A stretch of 64,000 bases of DNA, from contig NZ_VTUZ01000021.1 in NCBI RefSeq assembly GCF_008369935.1, forward strand, positions 101,734-165,733. The letters are read 5' to 3'. The notes under the pieces are model-generated. The model worked only from the letters and a program-made list of their open reading frames with translations. It was not told the origin of the DNA and did not search any database. A program made the translations under genes and the position numbers. This DNA comes from Paraburkholderia panacisoli (lineage in GTDB: Bacteria; Pseudomonadota; Gammaproteobacteria; Burkholderiales; Burkholderiaceae). This document shows, one piece after another, positions 44,468 to 53,738 of the stretch (position 1 is its first letter; each line of letters starts with the position of its first letter).

Positions 44468-46258
44468 ATGAAGCCGATCCGCTACACCATCGTTCCGAAG
44501 CAACCCGCCGCCCACCTGTTCGAAGTCACCGTGACCGTCGCCGATCCCGACCCGGCCGGCCAGCGTTTCATGCTGCCGGTGTGGATTCCGGGCAGCTACA
44601 TGGTGCGCGAGTTCGCGCGCAATATCGTCACGCTGCGCGCCGTGAACGACGCGGGCCGCAAAGTGCGCGTGGAGAAAACCGACAAGCACACGTGGCAGGC
44701 CGCGCCGGTCAAGGGGGCGCTGACGCTGCGCTACGAGGTGTACGCGTGGGACCTGTCGGTGCGCGCCGCGCATCTCGACGATACGACCGGCTTCTTCAAC
44801 GGCACGAGTGTATTCCTGTCGCCGCTCGGGCATGAGGAAGCACAGTGCGTGGTGGAGATCCAGAAGCCGGCAGGCACGGCCTATCGCAACTGGCGCGTCG
44901 CGACCGCGCTGCCGGAAGCGCGCGGCACGAAGCGCTATGGCTTTGGCGATTACCGCGCGCAGAACTACGACGAGCTGATCGATCATCCGGTCACGCTGGG
45001 CGAATTCGAACTGGCGACGTTCGACGCGCACGGCGTGCCGCACGACATCGTGATCGCCGGGCGCGTGATCGGGCTGGACATGGCGCGCCTCTCGGCCGAC
45101 CTGAAGCGCATCTGCGAAGCGCAGATTGCGTTGTTCGAACCGAAGACGAAGAAAGCGCCCGTCGATCGCTACGTGTTCATGACGCAGGCCGTCACCGACG
45201 GTTACGGCGGGCTGGAGCACCGCGCGTCGACGGCGCTGATCTGCAATCGCGGCGATCTGCCGGTGCAAGGCCGTGACGCGATGAGCGAAGGCTACCGAAC
45301 CTACCTCGGCCTGTGCAGCCACGAATACTTCCACACTTGGAACGTGAAGCGCATCAAGCCAGCGGTGTTCGCGCCATATGACCTGAGCGTCGAAAACTAC
45401 ACGTCGCTGCTGTGGCTGTTCGAGGGCTTTACGTCTTACTACGACGACCTGATCCTGGTGCGCAGCGGCCTGATCTCGCAGGACGACTATTTCGGCATGC
45501 TCGGCAAGGTGATCGGCGGCGTACAGCGCGGCAGCGGCCGGCTGAAGCAAAGCGTCGCCGAAAGCTCGTTCGACGCGTGGGTCAAATACTACCGGCAGGA
45601 CGAGAACGCGCCGAACGCGATCGTCAGCTACTACACCAAGGGCTCGCTCGTCGCGCTCGCGTTCGATCTGACGATCCGCGAGCAGACCGGCAACCGCAAA
45701 TCGCTCGACGACGTGATGCGTCTGCTGTGGCAGCGCTTCGGCCGCGACTTCTATCGCGGCAAACCGGTCGGTGTCGACGAGGGCCAGATCGAGGCGATTT
45801 TCGCGGAAGCGACCGGCGCCCAACTCGGCGAACTGTTCGCCGAGGCCGTGCACGGCATGCGCGACCTGCCGCTCGATGCGCTACTCGCGCCGTTCGGCGT
45901 TTCGCTCGCGCCGGAACTCGACAAGAACGGCAAGCCGTCGCTCGGTGTGCGTCTGCGCGGCGGAGCGGATTGCACGCTGGCAGCGGTCCATGACGACAGC
46001 GCGGCGCAGAAAGCGGGACTTTCGGCTGGCGACGTGCTGATCGCGCTCGATGGCCTGCGCGTGACCGGCTCGAATCTTGACGGCCTGCTCGCGCGCTATC
46101 AGCCGGGCGCGAAAGTCGAGATCCACGCGTTCCGCCGCGACGAACTGCGCACGACGCAAGTCAAGCTGGACGGGCCTGAGGCGGCGCGCTACAAGCTCGC
46201 GGTCAGCGACAAGCGGCCTGCCGCGCGTAAGGCGCGTGAACGCTGGCTGGCAAGCTGA
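44468..46258 (+). CDS. M61-family metallopeptidase with PDZ domain
   Basis: 596 residues. The zinc site is HEYFH at 285-289 (LGLCSHEYFHTWNVKRIKP), and a Glu further on (LFEGFTSYYDD) supplies the third ligand. A C-terminal PDZ domain (about 480-575) contains AAVHDDSAAQKAGLSAGDVL. This is the glycyl-aminopeptidase type of M61. There is no signal peptide, so it is probably cytosolic. It starts 96 bp after dsbC and is followed by azoR. Confidence 0.92.
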   Translation: MKPIRYTIVPKQPAAHLFEVTVTVADPDPAGQRFMLPVWIPGSYMVREFARNIVTLRAVNDAGRKVRVEKTDKHTWQAAPVKGALTLRYEVYAWDLSVRAAHLDDTTGFFNGTSVFLSPLGHEEAQCVVEIQKPAGTAYRNWRVATALPEARGTKRYGFGDYRAQNYDELIDHPVTLGEFELATFDAHGVPHDIVIAGRVIGLDMARLSADLKRICEAQIALFEPKTKKAPVDRYVFMTQAVTDGYGGLEHRASTALICNRGDLPVQGRDAMSEGYRTYLGLCSHEYFHTWNVKRIKPAVFAPYDLSVENYTSLLWLFEGFTSYYDDLILVRSGLISQDDYFGMLGKVIGGVQRGSGRLKQSVAESSFDAWVKYYRQDENAPNAIVSYYTKGSLVALAFDLTIREQTGNRKSLDDVMRLLWQRFGRDFYRGKPVGVDEGQIEAIFAEATGAQLGELFAEAVHGMRDLPLDALLAPFGVSLAPELDKNGKPSLGVRLRGGADCTLAAVHDDSAAQKAGLSAGDVLIALDGLRVTGSNLDGLLARYQPGAKVEIHAFRRDELRTTQVKLDGPEAARYKLAVSDKRPAARKARERWLAS

Positions 46259-46412
46259 TCGTAATCGCCGCTGCCGTCAATTGACGGGCGAGGGGGGCGG
46301 ATTGTTCTACCAGTGCAACAATCCGTCGCCGCTGGATGGCTTTTTCCCGAGCCGGTAAAAAAACACAATGACTCCATTCGCGCAACACTGCGCGCCCCTA
46401 CTGGAGTCAACC

Positions 46413-47009
46413 ATGACCACGATCCTGCAAATCAACTCGGCAGCCCGTTCGCAAGGCGCAAACTCGACGCTGCTCGTCAACGAGCTGACCGAAAAGCTGC
46501 AACAGTCGAATTCGGGCGCGCAAGTCGTCGTCCGCAATCTGCAAGCCGAACCGCTGCCGCATCTGGACGACGCCGTCCTCGGCGCGTTCTTCACGCCGGC
46601 CGACCAGCGCACCGCCGAGCAAGCCGCGATCGCTGCGCGCAGCGAAGCGCTGATCGCCGAACTGCAAGCCGCCGACGTCATCGTGATCGGCGCACCGATG
46701 TACAACTTCGGCATCTCGTCGCAGCTCAAGACGTACTTCGACTTCATCGCCCGCGCTGGCATCACGTTCCAGTACACGGCGAACGGCCCCGAAGGTCTCG
46801 TGAAGGGCAAGAAGGTTTACGTCGTGTCGGCACGCGGCGGCAAGTACCTCGGCACGCCGAACGACAGCCAGACGCCGTATCTGAAGAGCTTCCTGGGTTT
46901 CCTCGGCATGACCGACGTGAGCTTCATCTACGCCGAAGGTCTGAACATGGGCGCGGAAGCAGCGGACGCAGCGCTGGCTGCCGCGCGCGAAGCGATCGCC
47001 GCTGCGTAA
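46413..47009 (+). CDS. azoR: FMN-dependent NADH azoreductase (quinone reductase)
   Basis: 198 residues from the ATG at 46413, with TGGAGTC upstream. Flavodoxin-like motifs are INSAARSQGANSTLLVNELT, the FMN-binding VIGAPMYNFGISSQLKTYFD (about 90-109) and SARGGKYLG. It reduces azo dyes in vitro, but quinone reduction is the likelier physiological role. It converges with ung across a strong bidirectional terminator. Confidence 0.93.
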   Translation: MTTILQINSAARSQGANSTLLVNELTEKLQQSNSGAQVVVRNLQAEPLPHLDDAVLGAFFTPADQRTAEQAAIAARSEALIAELQAADVIVIGAPMYNFGISSQLKTYFDFIARAGITFQYTANGPEGLVKGKKVYVVSARGGKYLGTPNDSQTPYLKSFLGFLGMTDVSFIYAEGLNMGAEAADAALAAAREAIAAA

Positions 47010-47047
47010 GGTCTTGCCGCTTCAACGCGGCAGATAGCGGTGCAATG

Positions 47048-47084
47048 AAAAACGCCACGGACGTGAGTCCGTGGCGTTTTCTCT
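47048..47084. terminator. Bidirectional terminator between azoR and ung
   Basis: AACGCCACGGAC pairs with GTCCGTGGCGTT around GTGA, with an A-run on the left and TTTTCTCTT on the right. Confidence 0.92.
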
Positions 47085-47106
47085 TATTGAAGACCGGCCC
47101 GCGTGC

Positions 47107-47937
47107 TTATGCGAGCATTTGTGCTTCGTCGGGCAGACGCCAGTCGATCGGTTCGCGGCCGTGCTTCACGAGATATTCGTTGGCCTTGGCAAAGTGCCCG
47201 CAGCCGAGAAAGCCGCGATGCGCCGACAGCGGCGACGGATGCGGCGCCTCCAGCACGTAGTGCGACTTGCCGCCGAGCAGCGCGCGCTTGGCTTGCGCGT
47301 GCGCGCCCCACAGCATGAACACGAGGCCGTCGTGGCGCATCGCCAGTTCATGGATCAGCGTGTCCGTGCACTTTTCCCAGCCGCGTTTCGCGTGACTCGC
47401 GGCGCTGTCGCGCTCGACGGTCAGCACCGTGTTCAGCAGCAGCACGCCTTGCTTGGCCCAAGTATCGAGGCAGCCGTGACGCGGCGGCTCGTGGCCGAGA
47501 CTCGCGGTGATTTCCTTGAAGATGTTGCGCAGCGACGGCGGCGTGCGCACGTTCGGCGCGACCGAAAATGCGAGTCCGTGCGCTTGCGGTGTGCCGCGGT
47601 CCTCGCCGTGATACGGGTCCTGGCCGAGGATCACCACTTTGACGTCGTCGGGGCTCGTCAGGCGCAGCGCGCGAAACACGTCGGCGGGATAAACGGTTTT
47701 GCCTGCCGCGCGCTCGCCGTCGACAAAGCGGCAGAGCGGCGCGTACGTGTCGCTTTCGATGAACGGCTTGAGATGCGCGCGCCATGCCGGGGGCAGTGCG
47801 GCGAATTGGGCTTCGAGCGTCGGCGGAGCGTCGGCGTTCGGCGGCGGGGCGCTCATGTCACTGGCCGGTTGCGATGCGGCGTCACCAAACAGGGATGCCT
47901 GCGACGGGTGGGGGCGGTTTCGGGAAGCAGAGGTCAT
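47107..47937 (-). CDS. ung: Uracil-DNA glycosylase
   Basis: 276 residues from the ATG at 47937; a TTG seven codons earlier is less likely. The water-activating motif is VVILGQDPYHGEDRGTPQAHGLAFSV and the C-terminal DNA-intercalation motif is APHPSPLSAHRGFLGCGHF. Both are diagnostic of family-1 UDG, which removes uracil from DNA. The first 50 residues are a low-complexity extension. It is on the same strand as the CYTH gene, 67 bp downstream. Confidence 0.95.
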   Translation of the reverse strand: MTSASRNRPHPSQASLFGDAASQPASDMSAPPPNADAPPTLEAQFAALPPAWRAHLKPFIESDTYAPLCRFVDGERAAGKTVYPADVFRALRLTSPDDVKVVILGQDPYHGEDRGTPQAHGLAFSVAPNVRTPPSLRNIFKEITASLGHEPPRHGCLDTWAKQGVLLLNTVLTVERDSAASHAKRGWEKCTDTLIHELAMRHDGLVFMLWGAHAQAKRALLGGKSHYVLEAPHPSPLSAHRGFLGCGHFAKANEYLVKHGREPIDWRLPDEAQMLA

Positions 47938-48004
47938 GGCGAGGGAGTGTCGCAGCAAACGCGCTCTGGCTCAAGCTGCGGCGACGTGCGCTTGTCGAAG
48001 CCGC

Positions 48005-48631
48005 TCAAGCAGCCCGCAGCCGATAGCCGCGCTGCGCCTTGCTGATGTTGTCGGGCGCAAGGGCAGTTATTTCTTTGCCAAGTTGCGCGGCGAGCGCATG
48101 CAGCGCGGCTTCGTCGCCGGACTTCAGTTCGAGTTCGATTTCGGAGATCGGCGCGTGGCGGGTCTTGCCGTCGACTTCGGCAAGCACGTCGCCCTGATCG
48201 ATCGCAGCTTCGATTTCCGTGCCATCCGCGTTGACAGGCCACAGCGTGCGGGTGAAATTCGTGCGGAACAGTTCGGTCAATGCGGGCGCCGCCTCGCGCA
48301 ACGCATCGGCTGCGGCCGGCTCGTCGCAGGCGCGCAGCAAGGCGTCGAGCTCCAGCTTCGCGCCTGCCACCGGCATTTCCCATTCATGCCGGCTGTGCAA
48401 ACCATTGTTCGCATTGCCCACCGTCTTGAAGGTCTGCAGCCAGCCGTCCGGCGTCTGACGCAGACGCAGCGCGCTCTTCGACGTCGCCAACGTGAGCTGC
48501 CGCGTATCGAAGTAGATGTTCACCAGCTTGACCGGGCGTCCCTCCACACCGGTACGCGCGACGAACCATTGCGTCGCGGCTTGCACCTGGTCAGCCGGCA
48601 GAGCCAGTTTGATTTCGCGTTCCATGCCCAT
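48005..48631 (-). CDS. CYTH-domain protein (inorganic triphosphatase-like)
   Basis: 208 residues. The CYTH signature ExExK is EREIKL at residues 4-9, followed by the conserved basic and acidic strands (YFDTRQLTLATSKSALRLRQ, FRTNFTRTLW, EIELELKSGD). Such tunnel-fold proteins hydrolyse triphosphates. The C-terminal CHAD domain of E. coli YgiF is absent. It lies 32 bp after trpC on the same strand and may ride in the trp transcript. Confidence 0.88.
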   Translation of the reverse strand: MGMEREIKLALPADQVQAATQWFVARTGVEGRPVKLVNIYFDTRQLTLATSKSALRLRQTPDGWLQTFKTVGNANNGLHSRHEWEMPVAGAKLELDALLRACDEPAAADALREAAPALTELFRTNFTRTLWPVNADGTEIEAAIDQGDVLAEVDGKTRHAPISEIELELKSGDEAALHALAAQLGKEITALAPDNISKAQRGYRLRAA

Positions 48632-48663
48632 GATCTGATTCGCTCGCTATGTCGCCGGCGCGC

Positions 48664-49449
48664 CTAGAAAAACATCCGCGCCAGTTCGACGCCCGGTTCG
48701 TCGGCGCGCATGAACGCTTCGCCGACCAGGAACGTGTGCACGTCCATCGCGCGCAGGCGCTCGACATCGGTGCGCGACAGAATGCCCGATTCCGTGACGA
48801 CGATGCGGTCGTCGGGAATCGAGTCGAGCATGCCGATGGTGGTGTCGATCGACGTTTCGAAAGTACGCAGATTGCGATTGTTGATGCCGATCAGCGGCGT
48901 CTTCAGCGTCAGCGCTTCCTTCAGTTCGCCACTGTCGTGCACTTCGACCAGCACCGCGAGACCCAGCGAATGCGCGAGCGCTTCGAGGTCCTGCATCTGC
49001 GCGGTGTCGAGCGCGGCGGCGATCAGCAGGATCGCGTCGGCGCCCATCGCGCGGGCTTCGACGATCTGGTACGGATCGACGATGAAGTCCTTGCGCAGCA
49101 CCGGCAGCTGGCACGCGGCGCGCGCCTGCTGCAGATACGCGACGCTGCCCTGGAAGAACTGCACGTCGGTCAGCACCGACAGACAGGCTGCGCCGTGCTT
49201 CTCATACGAACGCGCGATCTCGGCCGGGTCGAAGTGCTCGCGCAGCACGCCTTTGGACGGGCTGGCCTTCTTCACTTCGGAAATCACCGCGGCCAGACCC
49301 GCTGCGTGCTTGGCGCGCAACGCGCCGACGAAATCGCGAATATCGCGCGACGATGCTTCGAGGCGCAGTTCTTCGAGCGGCGCGCTCTGTTCGGCCGCGC
49401 GGACTTCTTCGCGTTTGACCGCGATGATGCGGTCGAGGATGTCGCTCAT
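48664..49449 (-). CDS. trpC: Indole-3-glycerol phosphate synthase
   Basis: 261 residues. Active-site segments are VISEVKKASPSKGVL (around residue 54), VLRKDFIVDPYQIVEARAMG and GINNRNLRTFETS, with the phosphate site near VTESGIL. It is a monofunctional TrpC, not fused to TrpF. It closes the trpEGDC block, 18 bp after trpD. The reaction is ring closure of CdRP to indole-3-glycerol phosphate. Confidence 0.96.
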   Translation of the reverse strand: MSDILDRIIAVKREEVRAAEQSAPLEELRLEASSRDIRDFVGALRAKHAAGLAAVISEVKKASPSKGVLREHFDPAEIARSYEKHGAACLSVLTDVQFFQGSVAYLQQARAACQLPVLRKDFIVDPYQIVEARAMGADAILLIAAALDTAQMQDLEALAHSLGLAVLVEVHDSGELKEALTLKTPLIGINNRNLRTFETSIDTTIGMLDSIPDDRIVVTESGILSRTDVERLRAMDVHTFLVGEAFMRADEPGVELARMFF

Positions 49450-49467
49450 AAGTGTCTCGCTACGTGA

Positions 49468-50499
49468 TTACTGCTTGAATTGCTGGGTGAAGCGGATCAG
49501 GTCGTCGACCTTCGCGCGCGCCTTGCCGCTCGCGATCGCTTCGCGCGCCAGTTGAATGCCATCCGCGATCGACGCCGCCACGTTCGCCGAATACAGCGCC
49601 GTGCCCGCGTTCAGTGTGACGATTTCGCGCGCGACGCCGGGCTTGTTGTCCAGCGCTTCAAGCAGCATCGCTTTGGATTCGCTCGCGTCGGCCACTTTCA
49701 GCGTGCGGTTCGACACCATCTGCATGCCGAAGTCTTCCGGATGAATCTCGTACTCGCGGACCTCGCCGTCGCGCAACTCGCCGACTTGCGTGGCCGCGCC
49801 GAGCGACACTTCGTCCATGCCGTCCATGCCGTACACCACCAGCACGTGCTTCGCACCGAGGCGCTGCATCACGCGCACCTGAATGCCGACGAGGTCCGCG
49901 TGGAACACGCCCATCAACTGGTTCGGCGCGCCGGCCGGGTTGGTCAGCGGGCCGAGAATGTTGAAGATGGTACGCACGCCGAGTTCGCGGCGCACCGCGG
50001 CGATGTTCTTCATCGCCGGGTGATGGTTCGGCGCGAACATGAAGCCCATGCCGGTTTCCGCAATCGACGCCGCGACCTGGTCCGGTTGCAGATCGATATT
50101 CACGCCGAGCGCTTCGAGCACGTCCGCGCTGCCCGACTTGCTCGACACGCCCCGATTGCCGTGCTTCGCGACCTTCGCGCCGGCGGCCGCCGACACGAAC
50201 ATGGTGGCGGTGGAAATGTTGAAGGTATGCGCGCCGTCGCCGCCGGTGCCGACGATATCGACGAAGTTCGAGTTGTCCTGCACGTCGACGTGCCGGGCGA
50301 ATTCACGCATCACCGTGGCGGCGGCGGTGATTTCGCCGATGGTCTCTTTTTTGACGCGCAAGCCCGTGATGATCGCGGCCGACATCACGGGCGAGAGTTC
50401 GCCGCGCATGATGAGCCGCATCAGATGCAGCATTTCGTCGTGGAAAATTTCGCGGTGCTCGATAGTCCGTTGCAGCGCTTCCTGGGGCGTAATCGACAT
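49468..50499 (-). CDS. trpD: Anthranilate phosphoribosyltransferase
   Basis: 343 residues from the ATG at 50499. The PRPP-binding glycine loop is VDIVGTGGDGAHTFNIST (around residue 78), followed by KHGNRGVSSKSGSADVLEALG and an anthranilate-site Arg region (RRELGVRTIFNILGPLTNPA). It is a standalone TrpD, separate from TrpG. It begins 29 bp after trpG. It transfers phosphoribose to anthranilate. Confidence 0.96.
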   Translation of the reverse strand: MSITPQEALQRTIEHREIFHDEMLHLMRLIMRGELSPVMSAAIITGLRVKKETIGEITAAATVMREFARHVDVQDNSNFVDIVGTGGDGAHTFNISTATMFVSAAAGAKVAKHGNRGVSSKSGSADVLEALGVNIDLQPDQVAASIAETGMGFMFAPNHHPAMKNIAAVRRELGVRTIFNILGPLTNPAGAPNQLMGVFHADLVGIQVRVMQRLGAKHVLVVYGMDGMDEVSLGAATQVGELRDGEVREYEIHPEDFGMQMVSNRTLKVADASESKAMLLEALDNKPGVAREIVTLNAGTALYSANVAASIADGIQLAREAIASGKARAKVDDLIRFTQQFKQ

Positions 50500-50528
50500 G
50501 GCTTCGTCTCTCTTTATCAGGCGTTGCG

Positions 50529-51131
<603 letters not shown>

Positions 51132-51144
51132 GGTGTGTCTCCGG

Positions 51145-52638
51145 TCAGAAGTCGCTATCGAGGCCGTCTTGAACCTGTTCGGCGGCGCGCAGCACGGCGC
51201 GCGCCTTGTTCTCGGTCTCTTGCCATTCGGATTCCGGCACCGAATCCGCGACCACACCCGCGGCCGCCTGCACATACAGATTGCCGTTCGCGATCACGCC
51301 GGTGCGGATCGTGATGGCCAGATCCATTTCACCGGTGAACGACAGATAGCCGACCGCCCCGCCGTACAGGCCGCGCTTTATGGGTTCCAGTTCGTCGATC
51401 AGTTCCATCGCACGGACCTTCGGCGCGCCGGAGAGCGTGCCGGCCGGGAAGGTCGCGCGCAGCACGTCGAAATTGGTGGTGCCGGGCTTCAGCTTGCCTT
51501 CGACCGAACTCACGATGTGCTGCACGTGCGAGTATTTTTCGATCACCATCTTGTCGGTCACGACCACCGAGCCGATCTGCGCGATGCGGCCCACGTCGTT
51601 GCGCGCGAGGTCGATCAGCATCACGTGTTCGGCGATTTCCTTCGGGTCGTTCAGCAGTTCGGTCGCGAGTTCCGCGTCGCGTTCCGGCGTGTTGCCGCGC
51701 GGACGCGTGCCGGCGAGCGGGCGGATCGTCACGATGCGATCCTCGCCGCGCTTTTCCTGGCGCACCAGAATTTCCGGCGACGCGCCAACCACATGAAATT
51801 CGCCGAAGTTGTAGAAGTACATGTACGGCGACGGATTCAGCGAGCGCAGCGCGCGATACAGCGACAGCGGATTGTCGCGGTACGGCTTGATCAGACGCTG
51901 GCCGACCTGCACCTGCATCAGTTCGCCGGCGGCGATGTATTCCTTCGCCTTGCGCACGGCGGCCAGATAGTCGTCTTTCGCGAATTCGCGATAGGTCTCT
52001 GTGCGCATGCTGGCGGAAGTGACCGGCGGCTGCACGGTCGTGCGCAAACGCTGGCGCAGTTCACGCAGACGCTGCTTGGCCTTCGTGTACGCCTCGGCTT
52101 GCGTCGGATCGGCGTACACCACCAGATAGAGCTTGCCCGCGAGGTTGTCGATCACCGCGACTTCTTCGGTCAGCAGCAACTGGATGTCGGGCAGATTCAG
52201 ATCGTCTTTCGGCGCGGTGTGCGCGAGCTTTTTCTCGATGTAGCGCACCGCGTCATAGCCGAAGTAACCGGCGAGGCCGCCCGCGAAACGCGGCAGCCCG
52301 GGGCGCTGCGCCACTTTGAAGCGGCTCTGGAATTGCTGGATGAACTCGAGCGGATCGCCCTCGTGCGTTTCGACGACCTGGCCGTCACGCACCACTTCCG
52401 ACACGCCGTTGCGCGTGCGCAGCAGCGTGCGCGCCGGCAGTCCGATGAACGAATAGCGGCCGAAGCGCTCGCCGCCCACCACCGATTCCAGCAGGAACGA
52501 GTTGGCGCCGTTGCGCTCGGTCTGCGCGAGTTTCAGGTACAGCGAGAGCGGCGTTTCGAGGTCGGCCAGCGCTTCGGCGATCAGCGGAATGCGGTTGAAG
52601 CCCTCATTGGCGAGGGACTGGAATTCGAGTTCGGTCAT
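51145..52638 (-). CDS. trpE: Anthranilate synthase component I
   Basis: 497 residues from the ATG at 52638. The chorismate-binding domain covers about 220-480, with IRPLAGTRPRGNTPERD, HVMLIDLARNDVGRIA, TFPAGTLSGAPKVRAMELID and GYLSFTGEMDLAITIRT. The tryptophan feedback site near the N terminus reads LLESVVGGERFGRYSFIGL, containing the LLES element. It makes anthranilate with TrpG. Its 5' leader (52639-53008) holds a leader peptide and an attenuator, so it is probably controlled by tryptophan. Confidence 0.97.
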   Translation of the reverse strand: MTELEFQSLANEGFNRIPLIAEALADLETPLSLYLKLAQTERNGANSFLLESVVGGERFGRYSFIGLPARTLLRTRNGVSEVVRDGQVVETHEGDPLEFIQQFQSRFKVAQRPGLPRFAGGLAGYFGYDAVRYIEKKLAHTAPKDDLNLPDIQLLLTEEVAVIDNLAGKLYLVVYADPTQAEAYTKAKQRLRELRQRLRTTVQPPVTSASMRTETYREFAKDDYLAAVRKAKEYIAAGELMQVQVGQRLIKPYRDNPLSLYRALRSLNPSPYMYFYNFGEFHVVGASPEILVRQEKRGEDRIVTIRPLAGTRPRGNTPERDAELATELLNDPKEIAEHVMLIDLARNDVGRIAQIGSVVVTDKMVIEKYSHVQHIVSSVEGKLKPGTTNFDVLRATFPAGTLSGAPKVRAMELIDELEPIKRGLYGGAVGYLSFTGEMDLAITIRTGVIANGNLYVQAAAGVVADSVPESEWQETENKARAVLRAAEQVQDGLDSDF

Positions 52639-52872
52639 GTTCCGATCCTGTACGGTGGTCCGGCGGCAGCGTGCGTCGGACAAAGCGGGGCGTTGCGCGA
52701 CCGGTCAGCACGCTCGTCGACATGTCGACACGATGATACGGACCGGCGCGAGTTTCCCATCAGCGCGAGCAGCGGATTTCAGCGCACAGCTGTACTTTGC
52801 GGGTACACGCAGGCCGAATCAACCAGTGCAGCGAAACAAGACGATGGAAAAAACGCGTGAGCGCAGCGAAGT

Positions 52873-52907
52873 AAAAAACGGTTGCCGAAGACGAGCTTCA
52901 GCGTACC
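52873..52907 (-). terminator. trp attenuator (intrinsic terminator)
   Basis: Minus strand: GGT-ac-GCTGAAG pairs with CTTCGGC-a-ACC around loop CTCGT, followed by G and six T (52878-52873). It lies right after the trpL stop codon. The 5' arm overlaps the 3' arm of the antiterminator hairpin, so only one of the two can form. Confidence 0.75.
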
Positions 52908-52924
52908 TCAGGCGAGGTTAGCGC
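52901..52924 (-). promoter_or_regulatory. trp antiterminator hairpin
   Basis: Minus strand: GCG-cta-ACCTC pairs with GAGGT-a-CGC around loop GCCT. Its 5' arm contains the trpL stop codon (52920-52918), so a ribosome finishing the leader peptide would block it. Its 3' arm contains the first half of the terminator stem. Confidence 0.65.
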
Positions 52925-52992
52925 GACCAGCGACGCCAGGGCCAGGCTCCCCGGTCGATGCTAATCAGACTCCGTTTTTTATTCAGAAACAT
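52918..52992 (-). CDS. trpL: trp operon leader peptide
   Basis: 24 codons plus TAA, starting MFLNKKRSLI and ending GAWPWRRWSR, with Trp at positions 17, 19 and 22. Three Trp in 24 residues just before a terminator/antiterminator pair and upstream of trpE is the classic attenuation layout. Stalling at Trp17 or Trp19 for lack of charged tRNA-Trp would leave the antiterminator free; reading to the stop would favour the terminator. The ATG lies 16 nt after the gph stop codon and has no good Shine-Dalgarno sequence, so translation may depend on ribosomes finishing gph. Too short for routine gene finding. Confidence 0.75.
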   Translation of the reverse strand: MFLNKKRSLISIDRGAWPWRRWSR

Positions 52993-53008
52993 GAGGATGA
53001 AGGACTTT

Positions 53009-53725
53009 TCAAGTCGTGGATTGGTGCGCTGCGATCGCCTTGGCGGCGTCGAGCAGCGAGGCAACTATACCATCGGATTTTATCGTTTGTATAGCTTGGC
53101 CGTGGTTGTAGCCGTAGGGCACGGTCAGCGTCGCCATGCCGGCCGCGCGGCCCGCCAGCGCATCGTTTTCCGAATCGCCGATCGCGACCGTTGCTTGCGG
53201 CTCGACGCCCAGTTGAGCCGCGGCGGTGAGCATCGGCAGCGGGTCCGGCTTCTTTTTCGCGAGGCTGTCGCCGCCGAGCACGACGCTGAAATACTGCGCG
53301 AGCCCGTACTGTTGCAGCAGTTCGAGCGCGAACCGATGCGGCTTGTTGGTCACGCACGCGAGCTTGAGGCCGGCATCGCGCATGGCGCGCAGACCGGCTT
53401 CGACATCGGGATAAAGGCGCGTGTGCAGACCGTTGATCTTCGCGTATTCCGCCTGATAGATGGCGAGCGCTTCGTCGAAGCGGTCCTGCGCATGGTCCGC
53501 TTCGAAGCGCGGCGCGAGCACGCTGCGGATCAGATGCTCCGAGCCCTTGCCGACATAGCCGACCACTTCCTCGCGCGACGTTTCCTCCGCATCGAGTTGC
53601 GCGAGCATGCCGTTCAGGCCGGCGGTGAAGTCGTCGGCGGTGTCGACCATCGTGCCGTCGAGGTCGATGATCGCGGCTTGCAGGCGGGGGCCGGTGAAGG
53701 TCGGGGCGGGAAACGGAGCGGTCAT
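53009..53725 (-). CDS. gph: Phosphoglycolate phosphatase
   Basis: 238 residues. HAD motif I is AAIIDLDGTMVDTADDFTAG with both aspartates, followed by a helical cap. Motif II is LACVTNKPH, motif III is SLAKKKPDPLPML and motif IV is VAIGDSENDALAGRAAG. It dephosphorylates 2-phosphoglycolate from DNA repair and oxygenase side reactions. It follows rpe by 13 bp and precedes the trp leader by 16 bp, so rpe-gph-trp may share transcripts. Confidence 0.92.
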   Translation of the reverse strand: MTAPFPAPTFTGPRLQAAIIDLDGTMVDTADDFTAGLNGMLAQLDAEETSREEVVGYVGKGSEHLIRSVLAPRFEADHAQDRFDEALAIYQAEYAKINGLHTRLYPDVEAGLRAMRDAGLKLACVTNKPHRFALELLQQYGLAQYFSVVLGGDSLAKKKPDPLPMLTAAAQLGVEPQATVAIGDSENDALAGRAAGMATLTVPYGYNHGQAIQTIKSDGIVASLLDAAKAIAAHQSTT

Positions 53726-53738
53726 GGAGCGTGTCGGT

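Larger units (their letters stand above)
52639..53008 (-). promoter_or_regulatory. trp operon leader region (attenuation control)
   Basis: This 370-bp gap between gph and trpE contains, in transcript order, the leader peptide ORF (52992-52918), an antiterminator hairpin (52924-52901), an intrinsic terminator (52907-52873) and then about 234 nt up to the trpE start. A second short T-run (TTTTTT at about 52853-52848) follows a weak stem and may be a back-up stop. No separate promoter is obvious between gph and the leader. Confidence 0.75.

Noticed and set aside
43361..45853. An 830-codon open frame on the minus strand across the ubiH end, dsbC and M61 genes
   Set aside because: It runs antisense to three well-supported genes, has a His/Arg/Asp-rich shadow composition and matches no family; it results from GC-biased third positions.
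52847..52872. A second terminator after the trp attenuator
   Set aside because: There is a six-T run, but the preceding stem is only about 3 bp strong; mentioned only as a possible back-up.
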